This document shows positions 33,042 through 42,971 of a stretch of DNA of 64,000 nucleotides, piece by piece. Both the position numbers and the translations under genes were made by a program. The stretch's first letter is position 1. Every line of letters starts with the position of its first letter. The stretch is from Madurella fahalii (taxonomy: Eukaryota > Ascomycota > Sordariomycetes > Sordariales), in assembly GCA_029876055.1 (NCBI GenBank), contig CM056874.1, positions 9,052,001 through 9,116,000 on the forward strand, read 5' to 3'. Under the pieces are notes generated by a model. It had not been told where the DNA came from, did not search any database, and saw nothing but the letters and a program-made list of their open reading frames with translations.

Positions 33042-34620
33042 ATGCCAGCCACCATTCGGCTAGACCACCGGGGACCCATCACTTATTCGTCGGCCCTTAG
33101 GAAAAACGCGGACGTTATTACCCAGGCAACGCATTTGGCAGCTGCGGAGGAGCTCTGCCGCGTGCTCTGGGACAGCAGAGAGACGATCGAGTCTCTTGTT
33201 AGGCGCCATCTACGGCTTGGCGATAGTGATTCTTGCACTGTTGCACCATGCGATCGATGGATCCGAGGTGGCTTCAACATCTGTGTGCCGGTCGAGACGC
33301 GGTCGAGAGGCGCCTACAATGTTCGTATTTCGCTGGCCCATGCCGCAAAAGCTCGCAGAAGCCAGGTACCCGGACACAGTGGATGAGAAGCTCAGCTGCG
33401 AGGTAGGGACGTACGCCTGGATGTAGGACTGGTGCCCCGATGTCCGTATACCGCACCTATACGGCTTCGGCTTCTCTGACCATCGGCATGTAGCTCGCCT
33501 GGACTTCGCGTCGCCAGCATCGTCTTCCGCGCTGACCTTGTCTTCTGATAGTTCACACATGAGCGACAAATGCCGTTTTATTTCCGCTTCTGGAGCGCAA
33601 TCCGACGTTACCTCCGCGGCCTCCTCGGGTACCAGACCCTCTCATACTACGTCGCCCACTCCACCAGCCTGCACCTTCCTGCCGCATATATGCTGTTCGA
33701 GTACGTTGGCCTGGATACGGGGCGTATGCTTTCTGATACATGGAAGGAGCACCAGGGTGACGAGACCAAGCGGCGAACGCTCTTCCGTGGCTTAGCCCGT
33801 ATAATCCTTTCCCTAGCCCGCGTCCCGCAGCCTCGGATAGGTTCGTTTCGGTTCAACGCCGATAGCACGGTGACACTAACCAACCGGCCGCTACCCTGCT
33901 GCGTCGCTATCCTGGAGAACGGCGGCGCGCCGAGGACGATACCGAGTGACGAAACGTATAGTTGCCCTGAGCCGTTTATCACAGATATGCTCGCGCTCCA
34001 CGACGGGAACTTCCTCGCCCAGCGGAATGCCATCTTCGGTGCCGCTGACTGCCGTGGCCAGATGGCTGCCAAGTATCTGCTTAGGAACAGTCTCGCATTT
34101 CTATATTTCCAGGGAGCGTCGTGCCGGCCCCTTCCATCTCTAGCTCACCGACCTCCACGCAAGCAACATCTTGGTCGACGACGACATTGTAGGCACTTAG
34201 GTACCGGAGAACGAGCTTTTTAGCTTCACCGAATACCATCCCCTGAAGCGTCTAACCTTAGAGCAAGTTACATTGCCAAGCGGTTTCTAGAAGTCTTTAT
34301 TTAGTCCAGTATACGAGCTGAAACCGCGGCCTAATATTGTCTGCTAGGGTATTCTGCATAGCAGAGACTCATAGAGGTGGCCTATAGAGAACTTTAAGTC
34401 GCAGCGCCTTCTAATTGGTTCCTTATATACACCACGTTTCTATAGCCTTTCTCGGATCCAAATAACGATATCCCTATATTTTGCCTTTTACCTTAGTATC
34501 GGTAGGATCCTATCGGTAATCTCATAGATACCTACAGTAGTTTAGAAGTATTTGCCTGTTTGTTAGTAGGATTATCTTTAACCTGACTTTCGACTATAGA
34601 GAATAAACTATAGTATTACT
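33042..34620 (+). pseudogene. APH-type phosphotransferase (kinase-like) pseudogene, RIP-mutated
   Basis: The reading starts at 33042 (MPATIRLDHRGPITYSS). Family text is clear: MPQKLAEARYPDTVDEKLSC, CPDVRIPHLYGFGFSDHRH, an intron at 33490-33551, then LLGYQTLSYYVAHSTSLHLP and the catalytic-loop region TDLHASNILVDDD. Damage: a frameshift near 33315, a TAG at 33424 where CAG is expected before the CPD motif, a second frameshift near 34070-34090, a TAG at 34141 just before the catalytic loop and another at 34198. Beyond 34200 the sequence is AT-rich with many stops. C-to-T at CpA explains the TAG codons. The parent family is a large fungal group of APH/choline-kinase-like proteins of mostly unknown substrates. 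Confidence 0.8.
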
Positions 34621-34689
34621 ACTTATAATGTAGGTGTATAGCAAAAGCTCCAGGATAGCGAAATGATACCCGTATCTGAGGACGGGGGG

Positions 34690-35127
34690 ATGGACAGACA
34701 TCACGTGTTGTAAAATATGTAGATTAGATAGTCTGTTGAGGAAGGATCGCCCTGCGATTCGTGCGCTCAGCCCACTTCACCGATTGTGGGTAATTTCCAA
34801 TGGGCATTTAAGCGCCTAGAGACGAGCCACCTTCTCTTCCTCAACACCACAATTCTCACATCAACAACTCTTCTACTACTTGCTTGGCTTTGCTTGCCTT
34901 CCACGCGGAATTCGTGTGTCAAATGATAGCTACGACTTCAAAGTCGTGATCTATCGCTTCTTTTTCATCGAGATCGTCGCCGTTGCGATTCAATCGACAA
35001 CGGCGATCAAGCTCAGTGGGCGTTGATTGACGCGTCACAGGCGAACTGGGTAGCCAGCAACGCGACAACCACCTTACAACTATCACAATCGCACTCAATT
35101 AGATCGTTGGCGAACTTGGGTAGCTAC
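34690..35127. repeat. Dispersed repeat, second copy of the family at 6.5-7.2 kb
   Basis: From about 34834 to 35127 this matches the reverse complement of 6961-7213. It ends with two copies of the motif GCGAAC(TT)GGGTAG at 35041 and 35111. A TATA-like CATTTAAG lies at about 34806-34813, followed by a pyrimidine-rich segment, which would fit an LTR promoter, but no coding part is attached. It directly abuts the copia LTR at 35128. The left boundary is uncertain. Confidence 0.6.
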
Positions 35128-35383
35128 TGTCAGAAGCACGGCACCTCTGAATCGTGGGGAGATGACAGTTGAGGATCTTGTGTGTCTTGTGTTGATTGTA
35201 TGTATATCCACTCTATCTCTGTTGGGGAGCTTGCTCCTTTTATAGACGAGATACACGTATAGGATAACGTCTATACAGTGGCACAGTCAGCTGCCAGCCT
35301 GCCTTAGCTGACTAGAGTACATGGGTTTGGCTCCCGCACTAGATCCTGTGATCTTGATCCTTTAGCACCTGATCCTTTTGACA
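35128..35383 (-). repeat. Copia LTR (3' LTR of the RNase H fragment)
   Basis: 256 bp with TGTCA...TGACA ends. The adjacent polypurine sequence (35384-35400, read on the minus strand) and the RNase H fragment identify it as the 3' LTR. Confidence 0.8.
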
Positions 35384-35846
35384 CACCCCTCAGATTCAAT
35401 CTATCAAGAGCTTGAATCTAGACTTCTCTTTTGCAGACTAGGTATCTGCGTCAGTCCTAGCTGCTTGATGAACCTTTGGTATAAGGGGTAGTTAAGAGCT
35501 TTAGTTAACCCGTCTGCTATTATCTTAGCTGAGGGTGTATATTCCACCTTGATCTTCTTACTTGCAACTTCTTGGCGCAACCAGTGGTTGTAAATATCTA
35601 CGTGCCGTAGTCGGGTCTGGAAGGTAGCCACTTTAGCCGTGACAAGTCGTATAGTTTGCTGATTGTTACCTTGAATCTTGATATAGTGGTCATTCAGTTT
35701 GACTGACAGTTCGGCCAATAGTCAGTTTACAAAGAGAGATTCTTTGGCGGCTTGTGCCAAGGCTAGTAATTCAGCCTCTGTAGTAGATATGGTAACGGTT
35801 TCTTGCTTGTTAACCCTCCAACCTATAAGCCTACCAAACAACTTTA

Positions 35847-36107
35847 TGTCAAAAGGGTCAGGTGCCAGTCCAAAGGATCAGGATCACAGGATCTAGTGCA
35901 GGAGCCAAATCCATGTACTCTAGTCAGCTAAGGCAGGCTAGCAGCTGACTGTGCCACTGTACAAACGTTATCCTGTACGGGTATCTCGTCTATAAAAGGA
36001 GCAAGCTATCCAGCAGAGATAGAGTGGATATACATACAATCAACACAAGACACACAAGATCCTCAACTGTCATCTCCCCACGATTCAGAGGTGCCGTGCT
36101 TCCGACA
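35847..36107 (+). repeat. Copia LTR, inverted copy
   Basis: 261 bp, the reverse complement of the LTR at 35128-35383 with small differences such as a 3-4 bp indel near its start. Ends are TGTCA and CGACA. The orientation is opposite to the coding fragment it adjoins. No matching target duplication was found around the pair (GCTAC left, GTAAC right). Confidence 0.8.
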
Positions 36108-36648
36108 GTAACTTCAATGGTTAAAAGCCCTCTTGCATACTTGGAAATAACTGAATGGTTGATTGCATCGCTGAGCAGAGGACCAAAAAATGATGGTGGA
36201 AAATCCTTAGAATGTTCATGCTCAATGACGTTAGCCAGTCGGAGGTCATGAGGCTATCCTTGCAAGGGTGGCGCGCTCAAGTCTCCGACGCCGAAATCGG
36301 GTGGGGTTGCGGTGCTTGACACCTTCCGGGCCAGGCCGTGCCCGTGACTTTGGCGGCACTCGCGGCAGCGCTTCTAACGTGATGGCAAGAAGGTAAGGTA
36401 GACTTTTCAGCCCAGACACTTTGCAGGATTTCAACGTCTCCTGGTTCGAAGCGAACACAAGTTTCTTCCAGATTTCACACGGACAGCCCGAGAACCAATG
36501 GAAAAGCCACAGGCCTAATGGCGCCAAGCCGCTGCCGAAATCCGCCTATGGTAGTGCCACGCGACATTCTTTTGACAACATTCACTCCGAAAGACTCCGC
36601 GCCCTTGGCAGATAGATATCTTTAGAACCACCAGTACCGGCCTAAACT
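36108..36648. other. Upstream region of the NLR gene
   Basis: No supported gene. Short ORFs only, so this is probably the promoter region of the NLR-like gene. Confidence 0.45.
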
Positions 36649-39600
36649 ATGTCTAGATCATGTCAACAAGCAAGAGGTAATGAACCTCCGTCGTTTACTC
36701 GACCCGCGCTAAGCTCTCACGGCTCACCGCCCTTCGGCCTCAAGGACGTCTACGAGGGAGCCGTCCGTGAGCTCAAGACCCGCAAAGACAATGGCGATCT
36801 CTCTCGATCGGACTTTGACCTAATCACGAGATCCACTGGGATTCTGGACCTAATGTCCCAGGTCCAAGATGTCATCGTTGACCGCCAGCAACATGCCAAA
36901 GGTCGTCGCGTCTTAGCGATTGGCGACTCCGTTCTGAAGAAACTCCAAGCGTTCGGAAGCGCCATCGACATGCTGGTGCAGTCTGTTCCCGATGTGCTCG
37001 ATATGGGCATTGTCGGCCTCCTATGGGGAACGCTCAGGTTTTTCCTGCTCGTATGAACATCTCATTTAAGTTCGTACAGCGCTAGACTCTAATCCGTTCC
37101 CGCAGATTGGACTCGATATCTCCAATGCCTCTACGGATGCGCTGGGGTTGTTTCAAGATGTATTGCAGTCCCTCCCAACGTTTGAGCTGTACGTCGATCT
37201 GTTTGGGTCATCGAAAGTTCCACTGGTTAGGGAGCCCTTAACCGCCTTGTACGCGGAGGTGATACACTTTGCATTGCTGGCAATACGTCTTTACAGTCAA
37301 TCCACAGCTCGTGAGTCTACTATCCCTAGTCCACTTCCATGTCTTCGTTTTGCTCACGAGTTTGAAGGGACCATTTGGCGGGCGACGTGGCTGTCGTTGC
37401 ACGATGACTTCAAGCAGTGCACCATCCGCATCGGCAAGGCGTCGCAGACCCTGGAAAGGGCGGCACAGTTTGAGCATATGAGCCAAACAAGTGAAGCCGT
37501 AGCAGGTGAACTTTCCCTGTCTTTTTATGTTGTCAAAACTGGGCTAACACACCCCCCAGAACAACGAGCGGAATTTCAGGAAACGAGTGCCTTCCGCAAA
37601 GGTATTGCCTCTCCCTTGCGTCCTGACCGATCAAATACTTACTGGCGAGCAGAAGCCAGGTTGTTCTTCGGTAGAGTACTCAGTGACAACAACCGAGCGC
37701 ACGACACAACGACGCTTCAGACGGTCAATGATGCTCCTGTGTATCTTCTCTCGGGAAACTTTACTGGCCGCGAACGGGAACTTGCCCAGATCGAAACCTT
37801 CCTCGGCCCTACCTGCTCGTGCTCGGAAGTTGTCCCTCGGTGCGCCATATACGGAATGTCCGGCGTCGGCAAGACTCAATTAGCTTTAAAGTACGCCGCC
37901 GACGCATTTGACCGTGGGCAATACTCGTTTGTCTTCTGGATCTCCGCCTCCACCAATGAAAAGATCAGTCAGAGCTTTTCGAAGATGCTCGGCCTCATCA
38001 GCCATCCGGACCGTTACCACCCGGATCAAATCATGTGCATGAACATGGCAAAACGATGGTTGGAAACTTACAACTTCCCCAGCCGTGCCGGATGGTTGCT
38101 GGTTGTCGACAATGTCGAGGAGTCGACCGCCGCTCTGATTCAGCAAGCACTTCCGTGGTGGAACCCGCGGGGTAGGATTCTGGCTATAACGAGGGGAGAG
38201 AGTATCGCGAAAGTTATCGTCAATCCGTCCATCAGGGGGCACCATGTCCTTGAGGCCAAAGTCCCGGAAATTGATGAGTCGGTGGATTTGTTCCTCAAGG
38301 AGGCTGGAGAAGCGCCGGAAAGACTGGACAACAGTGTCTCTCAGCAAGTGCAAGCTCTTGTTCGCCGACTTGGGCGTTTGCCTCTGGCTGTTTCCAATAC
38401 AGCTGCCTTCATGGCCAGCTCAGGCAAAACGCCAGGTGATTTGCTAAGCCTGTACAGCAGCAGGGAGAGGATTCAGGTGAGCAGCTTCTTAACTTCAGAA
38501 GACCGGATGTCCTAACTAACATATTAAGCTCCTTTCCTCGTCCTGTAGCGTAGCGCAGAAGTCTGTAGCGGCTGTGTACCGAGACTTGTTCGAACAGCTG
38601 AAGGAAGATCACCCGGACGCCAATACTCTTCTGAGGTTTCTGTCCTTTTTCGATCCAGAAAAAATCCAAGTTAACCGCATCAGTGAGGGCTATAAAGGAT
38701 GGTTGGAGTTGACCGCTTCCCAAAAATCCCGCAAAGAAAATTCTGCCGAGCTGACAGTTGCCTCGCCGGGGATCCTAACCCGCCTCAGAAGCATTCACAT
38801 ACACCGAGGAAGACGATACAAGCCCCGGGACCATGAGACTAAACACACCCCCGCCCCGCCGGTTCTCGAATCACTCTCAGCAATACTCATTTCACCTGTT
38901 CTCCTTCAGCAATCCCTCCAACACTTATACGATATGGGACTAATCACTCGTTTCCCTGGCGTCCGTGTCGTGGAACTGCAAATGCATGATTTGGTTCGAT
39001 GCATGGTGCGAGATTTCAACATGGACCAGGCATCTCGTACGGCGCTTTTTAACCTGGCGTTGACCGTCACCTGCTACATTTTCAGACAGGTCGATGATCG
39101 AAGATCACCGAAGAGCTGGCCAGAATGCGAGCACATCGTTCCGCATATCGACGCTTTGAGACAAAGCACCGAGCCCGCCAATAGGGGGAATTACCCAGAT
39201 CTGGCGTGGGCGGACATGGAAGAGGCGGGATATTTGCTGAGCAGAGGCAGGTACGCCGATGCCGAGGGGATTTACAGAGAGGAGCTCGAGGGGATAAGGC
39301 GTGCACCTCAGTGGAGTCAGGCCCATCACAAGGAAGGGGTCTTGCAGGGTCTGGCGGATACACTTCAAAAGCAAGGCCGGTACAACGAGGCCGAGCGTCT
39401 CTACCTTGAAGCACTCGGACCCCACACAGTCCTAGAGAAAGCAACCCTCGATCAGCTGCGAGCAGCACAGGGTTTAGTGAACATCTACGACAAGCAAGGG
39501 CGGTACGCCGACGCTGTCACACTGGGCGAGAAGACACTGAAAATCTTGGGAGACAAAGCTCGGCGAATGCCACCCAGACACGATCCAAACGATGCATAAC

Positions 39601-40299
39601 CTAGGCCTCAGTTACGGTCACACAGCAGAGTTCGAAAAAGCCGAGCGCCTCTTTAGGCAAGCCCTAGACGTCGAAGAGAGCGCGGAAGCGTTTGGGCCCG
39701 ATCATCCCGAGACTTTACGGACGGTGAATGCGTTTGCCAACTTGTACGACAGAAAGAACGAGTTCAGCAACGCAGCCGAGTGCTACAAAAGGGCGATCCA
39801 AGGACGCGAGAAGCTGTTTGGTGCCAGTCATACACAGACAATCCGGTCCGTGTGCGGCTTGGCGAACGTGTACATGAGGGAAGGCCATTTGAAGGACGCT
39901 GAAGACCTATACACCAGAGTACTGAACGACTGCGAGAAGAACTTGCTCGTTGATACACCGGATGCCATGAGAGCTGTGCACGGTGTTGCATCCGTCTTCA
40001 TATCACAGGGCCGGTTTCCCGAGTCGCAAAGGATGTACCAGCGAGCCATAGCCGGCCGGGTGGCTCTCCTTGGGGAAGAGCACGTTGATACACTTAGATC
40101 TATGGAGGGTCTGGCGTTTGTTTATACCAGGTTGGGACGGTACGACGCTGCGGAAGAGCTGTACAGGAAGACATTATCGGGAAAAGCAAAGACGTTCGGG
40201 ACGGGGCATGCCGAGACCGCAACAACAGTTCGGAATTTGGCGTTGATGGCGGCGGCGCGGAGTAGGTCTGTGGTAAGAGACAAGGATGCTACGGAATAA
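36649..40299 (+). CDS. NLR-like STAND NTPase with TPR repeats (frameshift in TPR region)
   Basis: Exons are about 36649-37050, 37106-38476 and 38529-40299. Two extra introns that keep the frame are likely at 37506-37559 and 37602-37652. The N-terminal 200 or so residues are a helical domain of the kind preceding fungal NACHT/NB-ARC proteins (VLDMGIVGLLWGTLRFFLL). The NTPase has a P-loop YGMSGVGKTQLALKYA, a Walker B-like GWLLVVDNVEE, RILAITRGE and LGRLPLAVSNTAAFM. The C-terminus has kinesin-light-chain-type TPRs (ADAEGIYREELEG, EKAERLFRQALDVEE, DAEDLYTRVLNDCE). A stop appears at 39597 because of one surplus C in 39573-39575. The next frame continues the TPRs to 40299. Fungal proteins of this kind are immune-like or incompatibility receptors. 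The role here is inferred. Confidence 0.85.
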
Positions 40300-40317
40300 A
40301 GATTCTCGGCGGTGCTA

Positions 40318-41368
40318 TCAATGAATAACATTCACCTCCATTTTGAGGTCTATAACATACTTGCGTCGGACGTCGTCTCGAATCTGCATGGCCAGGTCTA
40401 AGATATCGCCGCCCCGTGCACCACCGTAGTTTACCAACACCAAGGCATGTATCTCCGATACGCCCACTTAGCCCACCCTCTTCCCTTTCCACCCACATTT
40501 CTCGACAAGCCAAGCTCCAGGTACCGTCCATCGACCACCCCGGTTCTCTGACATTCCGCGCTGGAGGTCGGCGTGTGCTTCTAAGATCGATGGGCAGACT
40601 CTTTCACAGAAGGATTCTTAAAGAAACGTGCCGCGTTACCGAAAATCTCCGGATCCGGCAGTTTTAACCTCCGGATGGAGCATACGGCCTCCTTGATATC
40701 ATGAATCGATGGCTGCGTGACTCCCCTGAAAGCGGGAAATGGGTGGATTGGGGCGCTATGTTCTTCGGTGTGTAATACAGCGCCTTGACCAACTGAACCA
40801 ACACCGATATATTAAAGTACTTGTGCTGTCCGTCTCCTTCCTTCGAAAAGATACTCTTGCGGTATGCAAACCCACACTCGCCATTGGAGAAAATCTGCTC
40901 CCTGCCGGAGCAAAGATCGACCGTTGAAACTCGACGTAGTACGTCACTGATAGCGGTTCCATAGGCGGATATGTTCTGTACCGGCGCAGTGCCAACCGTG
41001 CCGGGAGTCCCGGATAAGCTTTCCAGTCCGCCATATCCCTGCTCGATGCAGTACGCCATGAAGGCTTTCCACGGGACTCCGCTTCCGGCCTCCAAAACGA
41101 CGGAGAAATCGTCATCTTCGGCAAGAACACGTATGCCGGGGATCCCGCTTTGAGAACGATGCCGCTGAACAGGGATTCGGGGAAGAGTGTGTTACTGCCG
41201 CCGCCTAGGACTGTGGCCTTGTGAGCCTTGAAGACGTCTGAGTTGACGATTGCTTGGAGTTGGTTTGTGGTGCGAATCCGGACTAGGAACTGAGCGGTTG
41301 ACTGGATCCCATAAGTGTTGAGGGGGACTAACTCGACGCTATGCTAGATGTAAGTTTGGCAGGTCCAT
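40318..41368 (-). pseudogene. murB: Bacterial-type MurB (UDP-N-acetylenolpyruvoylglucosamine reductase) pseudogene
   Basis: MurB reduces enolpyruvyl-UDP-GlcNAc to UDP-MurNAc, step two of peptidoglycan precursor synthesis. In three frames I read, in order, VPLNTYGIQSTAQFLVRI, the FAD-binding ATVLGGGSNTLF, VLEAGSGVPWKAFMAYC, LESLSGTPGTVGTAPVQN with ISAYGT, the C-terminal IRRLKLPDPEIFGNAARFF and KNPSV, then VGVSEIHALVLVNYGGARGG and a final EVNVIH. Breaks: a frameshift near 41142-41148, another near 40735-40790, and a TAA at 40468-40470 where CAA would fit. In the motif GNAGSFFKNP the catalytic Ser position reads Arg. No introns are needed. The order and spacing match a full-length MurB, so this is a decayed copy, not a chance match. 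Confidence 0.85.
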
Positions 41369-41643
41369 GTATAGATAGCAGAGATTGGGTAACGGAAGTT
41401 GTTTGGTGCACTACCTGGCCCCTGAGCTTGAAGAAGACCGGCTGTGGACACCGACTCTTGTTCGTATTTATTTAAATTATACTGAGAGCAGCAAAAGTCT
41501 CCGAATTCGGCCGAGGGGCTCACCTCAGCCGGAAGGCTGTTCAGGGCGATTTGTTGAATTGTGAGTTCGCGAACTGTTCAAGGGACATCGAATGAAGTAG
41601 AATGACAGCCCCACTTGACAGATTGCAGCCCCGCTACCCTGTT

Positions 41644-42537
41644 TTAGATGACAGGATTTCCTTTCATATCCTTAAGTCCATACACCGTCCCGATCTGGTT
41701 TCTCACGGTACCAGATATCTCAACCAAACCCGCCTCAAACCCTGCCGAGTCTGTCCACCACATGCACTTGCTGACTTTTTCCCAACAGCCCCAAAAGGGG
41801 TGCGACGTAAGTCCACTCCGCTGATGGCCCAGAACGGCACATGTGACACCGTCGAGGCGGATAGTATGGTGGTTGTCCAGCAGGAAGTTGAAGACCCGAT
41901 CTGTCTCCTCCAGCCGGACATCGCCAACATCCTTGGGTAGAGCCCAGGTGCCATTGATCTCCACGGGATGCATTGGTGTTAGGAACACCCCATCCATTAT
42001 TTTGACCATCGGGGTGCTGGCTTTGGTCGCCCGCTGAACCATAACGCATTGTACCTCCGCCACATCGCCGTCGGCATTACACTCAATCAAGTCGCCTTTC
42101 TTAAGATCTTTGACGAGCCTGCGTTCTCCACCCGCCAGGCGAACTATGCTCTCGCCGCCTATACATCCATCGACACCTAAGCTTGTAACGTACTCCAAAG
42201 GGCTCGGCTCTGTGGCCTCCTGATCGGGGCATCGGTGTGCCGTGGGATCGCCAGGGATGTCTTGACCGCATGCGCACTTCCATGAGAACTGCCCTGTCTG
42301 GGAAATCCCTTGTTCGTTGCCTGTTTCGCCGTTAATATGGGTGGCTGCCGTGGCTTGGGAGTAAGGGGATAGCGTTGCGCAAGGCCACTCACTTCCATCC
42401 TTCTGCTCCGTCCCTGCAGAATTGGAATTGCCCCTGTTCTGGGTCTGTTTGCCGGAGTTATCGCTCTTATCCTTCCTGAACCACACCATCTTGTTTCTTA
42501 TGATGCGCTTCATATCGCTGCGAAAAGACAAAGACAT
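41644..42537 (-). CDS. Hint (hedgehog/intein-type) domain protein
   Basis: 297 residues. Residues 86-105 look like a small zinc motif (CACGQDIPGDPTAHRCPD). The Hint domain runs from Cys125 (GCIGGESIVRLAGGERRLV), through KDLKKGDLIECN and the TxxH motif of block B (FLTPMHPVEI, residues 185-193), to VFNFLLDNHHTIRLDGVTC, VLGHQ and HPFWG near 246. The end resembles the Hint part of fungal and animal VWA-Hint (Vwaint-like) proteins, but no VWA domain is present. Hint domains catalyse N-S acyl shifts at their first Cys, leading to self-cleavage or ligation. A C-terminal splicing Asn is not evident. The gene is divergent from murA across 434 bp and on the same strand as the murB relic. Confidence 0.75.
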   Translation of the reverse strand: MSLSFRSDMKRIIRNKMVWFRKDKSDNSGKQTQNRGNSNSAGTEQKDGSEWPCATLSPYSQATAATHINGETGNEQGISQTGQFSWKCACGQDIPGDPTAHRCPDQEATEPSPLEYVTSLGVDGCIGGESIVRLAGGERRLVKDLKKGDLIECNADGDVAEVQCVMVQRATKASTPMVKIMDGVFLTPMHPVEINGTWALPKDVGDVRLEETDRVFNFLLDNHHTIRLDGVTCAVLGHQRSGLTSHPFWGCWEKVSKCMWWTDSAGFEAGLVEISGTVRNQIGTVYGLKDMKGNPVI

Positions 42538-42971
42538 CAGGTGTCTTGCATGTACGGAGCCGGCGTGGGTGCCTGGCGAAATAAAATGGATTTTTTATGC
42601 CAAACAATCGCCAAGGGGCGCAGCGCACCAAGCCACCACAAGTTGGGCCTTCATGCAAGACTTGCATACGGCCTGTCTTTTCCTCCCAGCCCCCGGCTGT
42701 GCAGCCAAACCCGCGAACCCGGGCTTTCTTTACTGGCTGGAAGTAATCACCACCGCAGCTGCTGCACGGATGCGTTGTGTGACAAGCCTAGTGCCACTAG
42801 ATATCATACCGCAACTGCGACGCCATCGTTGAAGCATTCGTCAACATTCGCGTGCCCAGCCTAACATCAGCGGTCCGGGTGACCCCAACATATTCGTCCT
42901 GATATTCTCAAAATCATCATTCTTCCGATGCAGACACAGTAATTTATGCATTTCGCACCCTCTCCTTCCCG
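42538..42971. promoter_or_regulatory. Divergent intergenic region between the Hint gene and murA
   Basis: 434 bp that must contain both promoters. No fungal motif was clearly recognised. No Shine-Dalgarno-like purine run is obvious before the murA ATG, whose immediate upstream is pyrimidine-rich (CCCTCTCCTTCCCG), as at many fungal starts. Confidence 0.45.

Larger units (their letters stand above)
35128..36107 (-). mobile_element. Ty1/copia retrotransposon remnant flanked by inverted LTRs
   Basis: Minus-strand fragments between 35846 and 35404 encode the C-terminal end of a copia polyprotein. STTEAELLALAQAAKES (RNase H) is followed by a stop, then RLRHVDIYNHWLRQEV and VEYTPSAKIIADGLTKAL, the usual copia end. 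A purine-rich tract precedes the LTR at 35128-35383. A second LTR copy at 35847-36107 lies in the opposite orientation, so this is not a simple element with direct LTRs. The remainder of the polyprotein is missing. Non-functional. Confidence 0.85.

Noticed and set aside
35847..36107. 5' LTR of the copia fragment, making a simple full element
   Set aside because: Its orientation is opposite to the LTR at 35128-35383, so the pair is inverted rather than direct.
37311..37360. A third hidden intron in the NLR gene (GTGAGT...ACGAG)
   Set aside because: At 50 bp it would break the frame, and its end lacks a good acceptor.
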